From an uncultured Oscillospiraceae bacterium (GTDB lineage: Bacteria > Bacillota > Clostridia > Oscillospirales > Oscillospiraceae): a stretch of DNA of 5,032 nucleotides. The stretch lies in the NCBI GenBank assembly GCA_905205085.1, contig CAJLCG010000130.1, forward strand, positions 1 through 5,032, written 5' to 3'. A program made the translations under genes and the position numbers. Of this stretch, positions 1-5,017 are shown piece after piece; positions within the stretch are counted from its first letter, which is position 1; every line of letters starts with the position of its first letter. Under the pieces are notes generated by a model, which did no database searches, had not been told where the DNA came from, and saw only the letters and a list, made by a program, of their open reading frames with translations.

Positions 1-107
1 TTTCAGGGCGTTACCCCGTCATTCCACCTGTCGAATTACCAGTTATCCAAACAACTGTATTTTGTTGTTTGTCCGTTGACTTTTTACCGTCAGCGAACGA
101 GTCGCAC
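1..107 (-). mobile_element. 5' end of a group II intron inserted in the coupling-protein gene (partial)
   Basis: On the minus strand the coupling-protein frame follows the family up to Phe-Trp-Val and then departs abruptly. The departure coincides with the sequence GTGCGACTCG, whose first base is the complement of position 107. GUGYG is the conserved 5' end of group II introns. The reading also makes sense at codon level: the exon ends with GTG A, so the next codon (Lys AAG in related VirD4 proteins, from memory) would be split A|AG. The 107 nt are non-coding in character and rich in small hairpins. One is an 8-bp perfect stem (48-55 with 64-71), and another region contains GGGGTAACGCCC near the window edge, as in domain I of bacterial introns. 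The intron reads in the same direction as the host gene, so splicing could restore the protein. The rest of the ribozyme and any reverse transcriptase/maturase lie beyond position 1. The alternative is a different insertion or a simple truncation. Confidence 0.72.
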
Positions 108-897
108 TCACCCAAAAATCTTCCGAGGATTTTTCCCCGTCGCCTTTCGTGTTTGCAATGATGACATTGACCAATTTGAGGATGTCTTTCTCCGACCGGA
201 TATAGGCAAAGGGGTTGTATTTCATGCTCTTTTTGAAGTTGATGGTGTTGAGGACCTTGATGCGGTACGGCTCATAGATGACCCTCCCGCGGGCGTCCCG
301 CATGGGCTTTCCGTTCTCGTCCAGCTTGGGGGCGCCCCGCCGCAGCATGGTCCCCACCTCGGACAAAAGCTGTCCTTTGGGATCGGTGACCACATAGCTG
401 CTGTGCATCTGCATGAGTGAGGGCTTGACGAAGAACCGGGTCTTGCCGCTGCCGCTGCCGCCGATGACCAGAATGTTCTTGTTTCGGGCGTACTTGGGAT
501 TTTTCGGGCGGCTGGACATGGTGAGCTTTTCCGTCTGGGTCAAAGGAATGTTCCAGTCGGGAACCGGATCGACATAGGGGGCAATATCGGCCGCCGTGCC
601 CCATCGTGCGCTGCCGTACTCAATGCCCTTGCGATATTTCTTTGTATTCTTGCTCTTGGCATACACCGCCAGCCGAACAATGACCGCCCCGGCGATACCC
701 GCCAGCAGGTCCAGCGGATGCAGACTTGGCAGCCCAGAAGAAAACGCCTCCGTAAAGCCCTGGCTCAAATGCAGGAACTTTTCAGAGGCGTCAAGGCCGG
801 GCGCAAGGCGCACCGCCTGGCAGAGCTTGTCAAAGAGATACACGAACAGCAGATACGGGAGGTTGGGGATCAGCTTTTTCTTCCAGTCAACCGTCAT
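108..897 (-). CDS. virD4: VirD4/TraG-family type IV coupling ATPase, 5' exon (263 codons), interrupted by a group II intron
   Basis: This is the N-terminal part of a type IV secretion coupling protein, the inner-membrane ATPase that brings the relaxase-DNA complex to the conjugation channel. Two hydrophobic segments (about residues 13-25 and 60-80) form the membrane anchor. The motif YGSARWGTAADI (94-105) is typical of the region ahead of the ATPase. A Walker A motif, GGSGSGKTR, lies at 146-154, and a TDPKGQLL motif at 171-178. The Walker B part and C-terminal domain are absent here. Family members are about 550-650 residues, so less than half is visible. The frame runs on to a stop at 43-45, but the last 21 codons are unlike the family and fall in the intron, so they are excluded. 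The ATG overlaps the pcfB stop as ATGA, and only a weak GGGGTG stretch precedes it, suggesting translational coupling. If the intron does not splice, this is a broken gene. Confidence 0.88.
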
Positions 898-1382
898 AAT
901 TCCACACCCCGGTCTTTGGTCTTGACCTTCTCCCGCTGGCGGTGCTGGGCTTTGGACTGCTGTTTCGCCTGCTCCAGCTCCTTGCGGATGGAGGGCTTTT
1001 TCTCTTTCTCCAGGTTCTTTGCGGAGAACTCCCGAAAGGCTGCCGTGATAACGTCGGCATCCCGGCCCTTGAAGAACACCAGGTAGCGGGGTATCTCGCC
1101 GCTGGTATCCTTTTTCAGAGCAAAGTCAATGCCGTACTTCTTGGCGGTGGCGGAAAAGGCCCGGATGTTCTGGTCGGTGATCTCGATGTTGGAAACGCCG
1201 GTGTTGTGCTTCATCAACTGCCGGAGGGTCTGCTTTCCGTGGTGCAGCTTGGTCTTGTGGCCGGTCACGCCTTTCTGCATCTCGTCCAGCACTTTTTTCA
1301 TGGCCTGTTGCAGCATCCCGGCGGAGAGCCTGGTGGCCTCCACGCAGAGGGCAACGGTACGCTGGGTGACTTCTTCCTGCAT
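894..1382 (-). CDS. pcfB: PcfB-family (DUF3801) conjugation protein
   Basis: This 162-residue soluble protein resembles the PcfB/DUF3801 family of Gram-positive conjugative elements. In pCF10, PcfB is an accessory factor in the conjugation machinery encoded just before the coupling protein PcfC (established for that family; not shown here). The N-terminal half (about 1-45) is a helical segment. The conserved core runs from about 49 to 120, with GKQTLRQLMKHNTGVSNIEI (49-68), a KKYGIDFAL block (81-89) and YLVFFKGRDADVI (100-112). The last 40 residues are highly charged (Lys, Glu, Gln, Arg), probably a helix or coiled coil that contacts DNA or a partner. The start at 1382 is preceded by AAAGGAG (1393-1399) with 10 nt spacing, inside the end of the upstream gene. 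The stop overlaps the coupling-protein ATG. No membrane segment or signal peptide is seen. The exact biochemical role is uncertain. Confidence 0.85.
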   Translation of the reverse strand: MQEEVTQRTVALCVEATRLSAGMLQQAMKKVLDEMQKGVTGHKTKLHHGKQTLRQLMKHNTGVSNIEITDQNIRAFSATAKKYGIDFALKKDTSGEIPRYLVFFKGRDADVITAAFREFSAKNLEKEKKPSIRKELEQAKQQSKAQHRQREKVKTKDRGVEL

Positions 1383-1388
1383 AAGTCA

Positions 1389-2288
1389 TCATCTCCTTTC
1401 TCCGCTGCCGTACAGATCGTGGTTCACCAGAGCCGCATAGTAGCTGTCGATGGTGGCCGGGGCGTTATACAGGGCAGCCAGCAGGTATTTCTTGATGTTG
1501 CGGACATAGGTGGTGTTTTCCCGCATCCGGTCCAGCACATACTCGATGTGGGAACTGTTCAGCTTCAGGAACCGGGATTTGACCACCTCCGCCGGATAGT
1601 CGTCCCCGGCAATGCGGATCGTTTCCCTGCGGGAACAGACGGTATCCACCATGAGCTCCACCAATTCATTCAGCATATCCCGATCCAGCCGGTCATCCCG
1701 GCATAGATAGTCATACTCGATATTCTCCAAAATCAGTTCCCGATAGCTCTCTCGCTCCCGCATCCAGTCCCGTCCGGTTCGTTTGGTCTCTGCGGGGGTT
1801 TGGGGACTTGATTGGATAGGATTTGATCCTTCCGTACTTGATGAATCAGTATTTGATATTTGGTTACTTGATCCTTTAGTATTTAATTGTGCGGGTTTTT
1901 CCTGTTCAGGTTTTCCCAAGACAGGAGAATCCAAGACTGGTTTTACCTGAACTGGATTTTCCCGTTCAGGTTTTCCCGGTTTAGGTTCCGGCGGCCTGGG
2001 CTGCTCCAAAATCGTGTACTCGATGCTGCCGAGCCGTCCGTTGGCGTTACGGACTCTTTCACGAATAATGTACCCCGCATCCTCCAGCTCCCGGACCGTA
2101 GCGCAAATGCTGTCCACTCCATCCCGGCATATCCGTGCAAGACCTTTGGTGGTGTAATCCCAATCCTCCGGCAAGGACAACATGAGGGACAGCAGCCCCT
2201 TCGCTTTCAGCGACAGCGCCGTGTTCCGCAGATGGTGGTTTGCCATCACCGTGTAGTCACGGGTTTTCTCAATGCGAAATACCGCCAT
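1389..2288 (-). CDS. Helix-turn-helix replication-initiator-like protein with DUF6017-type C-terminus
   Basis: This 299-residue DNA-binding protein belongs to the kind found at the head of conjugation modules in Clostridia elements, often annotated as a helix-turn-helix or DUF6017 protein. Residues 1-95 form a winged-helix fold: FRIEKTRDYTVMANHHLR, then LSLKAKGLLSLMLSLPEDWDYTTKGLARICRDG, then a recognition-helix and wing region ending in GSIEYTIL. This resembles the N-terminal DNA-binding part of RepA-like initiators. Residues 96-172 are a low-complexity linker rich in Pro, Lys, Glu, Ser and Thr, with a 20-residue repeat (GKPERENPVQ at 105-114, GKPEQEKPAQ at 125-134). Residues 180-299 form the conserved C-terminal domain, helical by appearance and rich in Tyr and charged residues. 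The start is fixed by GGAGG at 2296-2300, 7 nt ahead of the ATG. It is probably the first gene of the operon, with pcfB 6 nt downstream. It could be a replication initiator or a transcription regulator of the element; the sequence does not decide. Confidence 0.8.
   Translation of the reverse strand: MAVFRIEKTRDYTVMANHHLRNTALSLKAKGLLSLMLSLPEDWDYTTKGLARICRDGVDSICATVRELEDAGYIIRERVRNANGRLGSIEYTILEQPRPPEPKPGKPERENPVQVKPVLDSPVLGKPEQEKPAQLNTKGSSNQISNTDSSSTEGSNPIQSSPQTPAETKRTGRDWMRERESYRELILENIEYDYLCRDDRLDRDMLNELVELMVDTVCSRRETIRIAGDDYPAEVVKSRFLKLNSSHIEYVLDRMRENTTYVRNIKKYLLAALYNAPATIDSYYAALVNHDLYGSGERR
1897..1977 (-). repeat. 60-bp-period direct repeat inside the initiator gene linker
   Basis: Two 21-nt copies (1897-1917 and 1957-1977) differ at one base and are exactly 60 nt apart. 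They encode the repeated GKPE-x-E-x-P-x-Q unit, and a more degenerate related stretch (PVLDSPVLGKP) lies between them. The surrounding linker is visibly more AT-rich than the flanking domains. A period that is a multiple of three keeps the frame, so copy number could vary without breaking the protein. Confidence 0.7.
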
Positions 2289-2446
2289 AATCTCACCTCC
2301 CTCCGGCGGTCTGGAAAAGTGTTCGTTTTCGGGGAAAATTCAATTCTGTGCCCACCTGCTTCTCTATGTGAGAAAACCTATGGACACTTAATTTGCATTT
2401 CCTACATGAAGAAATACCTTCGATTTCTCACCCCTTTCAATACAAT

Positions 2447-2467
2447 TTTCCATGTACTTGATGGAAA
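2447..2467. repeat. Inverted repeat, 7-bp arms
   Basis: TTTCCAT at 2447-2453 and ATGGAAA at 2461-2467 are perfect inverted copies around a 7-nt spacer. It is the first of three consecutive stem-forming sequences and abuts the 13-bp palindrome. Its role is unknown; it could be an operator, part of an origin, or chance. Confidence 0.4.
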
Positions 2468-2472
2468 GTAAA

Positions 2473-2500
2473 AAACGCCATAGGATTTCCTATGGCGTTT
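2473..2500 (-). terminator. Perfect 13-bp palindromic hairpin, probable intrinsic terminator (best on minus strand)
   Basis: AAACGCCATAGGA (2473-2485) and TCCTATGGCGTTT (2488-2500) pair perfectly across a 2-nt centre, giving in practice a tetraloop. Read on the minus strand, the stem runs into six consecutive T (complement of 2470-2475), the usual intrinsic-terminator layout. On the plus strand only three T follow before GGG. A minus-strand terminator here would insulate the mobile-element operon from antisense or chromosomal transcription entering from the right. Confidence 0.6.
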
Positions 2501-2504
2501 GGGA

Positions 2505-2548
2505 CAGGAAAAGGGTGCTGATATTTCACATCAGCACCCTTTGTCCTG
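2505..2548. terminator. Long hairpin (18-bp stem), terminator-like
   Basis: AAAGGGTGCTGAT (2510-2522) pairs perfectly with ATCAGCACCCTTT (2530-2542) over a 7-nt loop. CAGGA (2505-2509) then pairs with TCCTG (2544-2548) once G2543 is bulged, giving about 18 bp. There is no long T-run on either side, though the run of T inside the right arm and of A inside the left arm could serve on either strand. It may be the terminator of a gene that once stood to the left before the element inserted, or a bidirectional terminator together with the palindrome at 2473. Confidence 0.5.
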
Positions 2549-2674
2549 CCAGTGTTTGATTTTTTGACTTCACATCGTGTTCCTTGCCTCTGAAAACATT
2601 GATTTTACTGGACTCTCTCATGTTTTCTTATTAGGAGGCGGGGGAGAGGCATTTCTTTTTTTCCAGGTCAATGG

Positions 2675-2680
2675 TATAAT
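2675..2680 (+). promoter_or_regulatory. Extended -10 promoter of the AEC transporter gene
   Basis: TGGTATAAT (2672-2680) is a perfect extended -10 element (TG, one base, TATAAT). The hexamer at the -35 position (TTTCTT, 2652-2657) is weak, as is common when the TG extension is present. Transcription would begin near 2687, leaving a leader of about 37 nt before the ATG at 2724. Confidence 0.7.
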
Positions 2681-2723
2681 GAATCAAGGAAAAGAACGTC
2701 TGCCTGCACGGGGAGGAAACGCC

Positions 2724-3641
2724 ATGGAGCTACTGGAGTTATTCACCATCCAGGGAACTCTGTTTCTCATGATTTTGGTAGGCGCCCTGGTTAAAAAACT
2801 GGGCATTGTAGACGAAGCGGGACGGCGCTGCCTCACCGATCTGTGCATCAATGTGATCATCCCCTGCAACATTTTAAAGTCTTGTCTGATCGACATAGAC
2901 CCCTTCGTGCTTCGTGCCTGTGGGATTTTGTTGGCCGTAGCCCTAGCAATCCAGTTTGTCAGTGTGGCGCTGAATCAAGTTCTCTATAAAACATATCCCG
3001 ATGCTCAACGGAAAGTATTGCAGTACTGTACTCTGGTATCCAACGGCGGCTTTTTGGGCAATGGTGTGTCAGAGGGGGTATACGGCACCCTGGGGTTGCT
3101 GTACGCCTCCATTTATTTGATTCCTATGCGCATTGTCATGTGGTCGGCAGGCACCTCCTACTTTGTGGCAGAAGGTTCCGGCAAGAAAAAGGTCTTGCGC
3201 AATATTTTTACCCACCCCTGTCTGGTAGCTGTGTACGTCGGTATGGTCATCATGGTCCTGCACATTCCCCTGCCCAGCTTACTGACCTCCACCATCACCA
3301 CCATCGGTAACTGCAACACTGCCCTTACCATGTTCATCATCGGTACTATTCTGATCGATGTTCCCTTGCTTACCATCGTTAACCGTACTACCCTGTGGAT
3401 CAGCGCTTTGCGTCTCATTGTGCTGCCCGCCATAGCCTGGGGAATTTCCTTCCTGATGAAGCTGGAGCCGGTCGCCACCGGCGTGGCCGTCATCATGACC
3501 GGTATGCCCGCCGGCTCCACCGCTGCCATCTTTGCCGCCCGATATGGCAGCGATGCGGTATTCGCCACCAAATGCGTGGTGCTCAGCACCCTGCTGTCCA
3601 TGCTTACCATTCCGGTGTGGTGCTATCTCATCGGCGCTTGA
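2724..3641 (+). CDS. AEC-family (auxin efflux carrier-like) transporter
   Basis: This is a 305-residue, very hydrophobic inner-membrane protein of the AEC family, whose bacterial members export or exchange small organic acids such as malate or malonate. The substrate here cannot be read from sequence. Length matches the family (about 300-320). About ten membrane segments alternate in two halves, the first at about 10-26 and the last at about 284-304. Family-like signatures include NVIIPCNIL (43-51), SNGGFLGNGV (106-115) followed by YGTLGLLYASIYLIPMRIVMW, and the C-terminal TGMPAGSTAAIFAARYGSDA (259-278) with STLLSMLTIPV. A GTG start at 2577 would add 49 residues, but these would lie across the promoter. 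The ATG at 2724 follows GGGAGG (2711-2716) at 7 nt and gives the normal family N-terminus, so it is chosen. It has its own promoter, and the downstream antiporter has a separate one, so co-transcription is at most partial. Confidence 0.88.
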   Translation: MELLELFTIQGTLFLMILVGALVKKLGIVDEAGRRCLTDLCINVIIPCNILKSCLIDIDPFVLRACGILLAVALAIQFVSVALNQVLYKTYPDAQRKVLQYCTLVSNGGFLGNGVSEGVYGTLGLLYASIYLIPMRIVMWSAGTSYFVAEGSGKKKVLRNIFTHPCLVAVYVGMVIMVLHIPLPSLLTSTITTIGNCNTALTMFIIGTILIDVPLLTIVNRTTLWISALRLIVLPAIAWGISFLMKLEPVATGVAVIMTGMPAGSTAAIFAARYGSDAVFATKCVVLSTLLSMLTIPVWCYLIGA

Positions 3642-3667
3642 CAAAGTGGGGTAGGATGTGGTATCCT
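3638..3667 (+). promoter_or_regulatory. Promoter of the riboswitch-antiporter transcript
   Basis: A perfect TTGACA (3638-3643) overlaps the AEC stop codon. TATCCT (3662-3667) follows after 18 nt and carries a TG extension (TGGTATCCT, 3659-3667). The predicted start, around 3674-3677, lies just ahead of the riboswitch aptamer, as expected for a cis-acting leader. The -10 matches consensus at 4 of 6 positions. Confidence 0.68.
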
Positions 3668-3674
3668 GTCCCAC
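3646..3674 (+). repeat. Imperfect inverted repeat overlapping the antiporter promoter
   Basis: GTGGGGTAGGAT (3646-3657) and ATCCTGTCCCAC (3663-3674) form a 12-bp RNA stem with two G-U wobbles over a 5-nt loop, starting 5 nt after the AEC stop. In RNA from the AEC gene it could protect or weakly terminate the transcript (no T-run follows). As DNA it is a 10-of-12 palindrome covering the spacer, the -10 box and about the start site, the right place for a repressor operator. Which role applies, if either, is open. Confidence 0.5.
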
Positions 3675-3680
3675 GCAATA

Positions 3681-3742
3681 AAGGGAATGAGGTCTCCCTT
3701 GTCCTTCGGGACTAAACCGCCCACAAGGCTGATGGCTTCTGC
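3681..3742 (+). promoter_or_regulatory. Fluoride riboswitch aptamer (crcB motif)
   Basis: This RNA leader matches the fluoride-sensing crcB motif. The first hairpin is AAGGGA (3681-3686) with TCCCTT (3695-3700), closing a loop AUGAGGUC. Loop bases GAGGUC (3689-3694) pair with GGCUUC (3734-3739), making the characteristic pseudoknot with two wobble pairs. An extra hairpin, GUCC-UUCG-GGAC (3701-3712), is inserted. The conserved stretch AAACCGCCC (3714-3722) follows, then the small helix GCC (3719-3721) with GGC (3727-3729), and the hallmark GCUGAUGGCUUCUGC (3728-3742). The known aptamer binds fluoride through magnesium ions and generally turns expression on. The recognition rests on remembered consensus plus hand-checked pairing. 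A covariance-model search is the decisive test. Confidence 0.88.
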
Positions 3743-3770
3743 GATTTTTTGCAGGGGCATCAGCTTTTTT
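3725..3770 (+). terminator. Riboswitch expression-platform terminator
   Basis: AAGGCTGATG (3725-3734) pairs with CATCAGCTTT (3758-3767), giving ten pairs with one wobble. A small inner helix is formed by CTGC (3739-3742) and GCAG (3751-3754), and TTTTTT occupies 3765-3770. The left arm uses the aptamer's GGC helix strand and the first base of the pseudoknot strand, and the inner helix takes a further pseudoknot base. Aptamer and terminator therefore exclude each other. The predicted behaviour is termination without fluoride and readthrough into the antiporter gene with fluoride. Confidence 0.82.
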
Positions 3771-3796
3771 GCTGCCCCGGAAAGGAAGAAATTGGT

Positions 3797-4987
3797 ATGT
3801 TAACAAGTTTAGGACTGGTCCTGCTGCTGGGCATGGCCCTGGGAGCGCTGGCAAAACGCCTGAAATTACCCTCTTTGGTGGGCATGCTCATTGCGGGCAT
3901 GATATTAGGCCCCTATGCCCTGGACCTACTGTCGGACAGCCTGCTGAACATTTCCGCGGACCTGCGGCAGCTGGCACTCATTATTATTCTTACCCGAGCG
4001 GGACTGTCCCTGGATGTGGAGGCGCTCAAGCGGGTGGGGCGGCCGGCCGTTCTCATGTGCTTTGTGCCCGCCTGCTTTGAGATTTTAGGTATGACCCTGC
4101 TGGCTCCCCGCCTGCTGGGTGTATCCACCCTGGATGCCGCCATCATGGGCGCTGTGGTAGGCGCGGTGTCCCCGGCGGTGATCGTACCCCGGATGATCCG
4201 TCTGAGCGAAGAGGGCTGGGGCGTGGACCGTGGCATCCCTCAGCTCATTCTGGCGGGGGCCTCAGTGGACGACGTGTTCGTCATCGTCATGTTCACCGCC
4301 TTTACCGGGCTGGCCTCCGGCGGCACGGGGCTGACGGTAGGAGCGGTGCTGGGCGTGCCTGCCTCCATTCTCACCGGCGTAGCGGCCGGGCTGCTGCTGG
4401 GCTGGCTGCTGGCCCAATGGTTCCGCCGTGTCCACATGCGGGACTCGGTGAAGGTGGTAATTCTGCTGTCCCTGGCCTTCCTGCTGGTGGCAGCCGAGGA
4501 CGCTTTGGAGGGGATCTTCCCCTTCTCCGGCCTGCTGGCAGTGATGGGTGCCGGAGTGGGCCTTCAGAAGTGGCGCACGGTGGTGGCCCAGCGACTGAGC
4601 CTGAAATTCTCCAAGCTGTGGGTGGCCGCTGAGGTGGCTCTGTTCGTGCTGGTGGGCGCGGCCGTGGATCTGCGCTACGCCCTAAGCGCCGGGGTAATGG
4701 CCATTCTGGCTGTCCTGGGAGCCCTGTGCTTCCGGGCCGTGGGCGTTTTGGTGTGCGTCAGCGGCGCCCATTTCAGCGGGAAAGAAAAACTCTTCTGTGT
4801 GCTGGGTTACCTGCCTAAGGCCACGGTCCAGGCCGCCATCGGCGGTGTTCCTCTGGCCATGGGTTTGGGCTGCGGACAGATCGTGCTCACCGTGGCGGTC
4901 ATCGCCATCCTGGTCACCGCCCCTCTGGGCGCTCTGGCCATCGACCGCAGCTACTCCAAGCTGCTGACCCAGCGTCCGCCCGAATAA
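3797..4987 (+). CDS. CPA-family cation:proton antiporter under fluoride riboswitch control
   Basis: This is a 396-residue membrane antiporter of the monovalent cation:proton (CPA) superfamily, with about 11-13 hydrophobic segments. Family-like signatures are KLPSLVGMLIAGMILGP (23-39), LTRAGLSLD (65-73), GAVSPAVIVP (122-131), ASVDDVFVI (155-163) and LPKATVQAAIGG (339-350). The Asp158-Asp159 pair sits where the ion-binding acidic residues of CPA antiporters lie, and Lys341 falls in the conserved C-terminal signature. The ATG at 3797 follows AAAGGAAG (3781-3788) and gives the usual family N-terminus. An in-frame TTG at 3749 lies inside the terminator stem-loop and is not a credible start. The protein lacks the usual C-terminal soluble RCK/TrkA-type domain. 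Fluoride riboswitches are known to precede such antiporters as well as CrcB/Fluc and CLC-F fluoride exporters. The likely role is fluoride tolerance, but whether it moves fluoride or restores pH/cation balance is not shown. Its base composition is visibly more GC-rich than the AEC gene. Confidence 0.9.
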   Translation: MLTSLGLVLLLGMALGALAKRLKLPSLVGMLIAGMILGPYALDLLSDSLLNISADLRQLALIIILTRAGLSLDVEALKRVGRPAVLMCFVPACFEILGMTLLAPRLLGVSTLDAAIMGAVVGAVSPAVIVPRMIRLSEEGWGVDRGIPQLILAGASVDDVFVIVMFTAFTGLASGGTGLTVGAVLGVPASILTGVAAGLLLGWLLAQWFRRVHMRDSVKVVILLSLAFLLVAAEDALEGIFPFSGLLAVMGAGVGLQKWRTVVAQRLSLKFSKLWVAAEVALFVLVGAAVDLRYALSAGVMAILAVLGALCFRAVGVLVCVSGAHFSGKEKLFCVLGYLPKATVQAAIGGVPLAMGLGCGQIVLTVAVIAILVTAPLGALAIDRSYSKLLTQRPPE

Positions 4988-5017
4988 AACAGTCGGCGGC
5001 GTGAACCGCTGCCTGTT
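4988..5017 (+). terminator. Hairpin directly after the antiporter gene, possible terminator
   Basis: AACAG (4988-4992) pairs with CTGTT (5013-5017). After one T-C mismatch, CGGCGG (4994-4999) pairs with CCGCTG (5006-5011, one wobble) around the loop CGTGAA. The stem begins immediately after the TAA. No T-tract follows within the window, so it is either a weak terminator or a 3'-end stabiliser. The last 15 bases of the window show nothing else. Confidence 0.45.

Larger units (their letters stand above)
1..2305 (-). mobile_element. Right-hand segment of an integrative and conjugative element (conjugation/replication module)
   Basis: Three minus-strand genes lie head to tail: a DUF6017-type helix-turn-helix replication-initiator-like protein, a PcfB-like protein and a VirD4-like coupling ATPase. 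The gaps are 6 nt and then a 4-nt overlap, so this is one operon. This gene order is familiar from Firmicutes ICEs and pCF10-like conjugation systems (established knowledge); membership in an ICE rather than a plasmid is inferred from the chromosomal-looking transporters to the right. The outer end of the element was not identified. The right limit given is simply the ribosome binding site of the first gene, and the true boundary probably lies somewhere in 2306-2650. No integrase, relaxase or direct-repeat attachment site is visible in the window. Confidence 0.7.
2289..2723. other. Intergenic region between mobile-element operon and AEC transporter gene
   Basis: About 435 bp separate two divergent genes, and no convincing coding frame was found here. 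From left to right it holds the initiator-gene ribosome binding site, a stretch with small inverted repeats (2360-2374, 2410-2428, 2447-2467), a 13-bp palindrome (2473-2500), a long stem (2505-2548) and the AEC promoter (2675-2680). A promoter for the leftward operon must lie in 2310-2450. The best I can see is TTGAAA (2435-2440 complement) with TATTTC (2411-2416 complement) 18 nt apart, which is weak. Part of this region probably spans the junction between mobile element and chromosome, but no attachment-site core is recognisable without the other end. Confidence 0.55.

Noticed and set aside
43..107. The 21-residue C-terminal extension of the coupling protein (SATRSL... to the stop at 43-45)
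   Set aside because: It begins at the intron 5' GTGCG motif and is unlike the family. It is treated as intron readthrough, not protein.
942..1706. A 254-codon plus-strand open frame opposite pcfB and the initiator gene
   Set aside because: It lies antisense to two well-supported genes, crosses their junction and has no recognisable domain or ribosome binding site. It is a shadow of GC-rich codon use.
1897..1977. Possible CRISPR-like or iteron array
   Set aside because: There are only two clear copies, inside a coding frame and encoding a repeated peptide, with no spacer-repeat architecture.
1887..2471. A 194-codon plus-strand open frame opposite the initiator gene and running into the intergenic region
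   Set aside because: Its first part mirrors the repetitive linker, its last part runs through inverted repeats, and no family resemblance is seen.
3675..3742. tRNA-like or T-box-like folded leader
   Set aside because: There is no cloverleaf, anticodon arm, or T-box TGGNACC-type sequence. The crcB-motif pairing explains the stretch fully.
3749..3796. TTG start giving the antiporter 16 extra residues
   Set aside because: The codon is within the terminator loop of the riboswitch and the extra residues translate the terminator stem. The ATG at 3797 has a suitable ribosome binding site and the normal family N-terminus.
3279..3854. A 191-codon minus-strand open frame opposite the AEC gene 3' end and the riboswitch
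   Set aside because: It is low in hydrophobic structure, rich in Gly/His/Asp as is typical of antisense frames, and overlaps the riboswitch and antiporter start.
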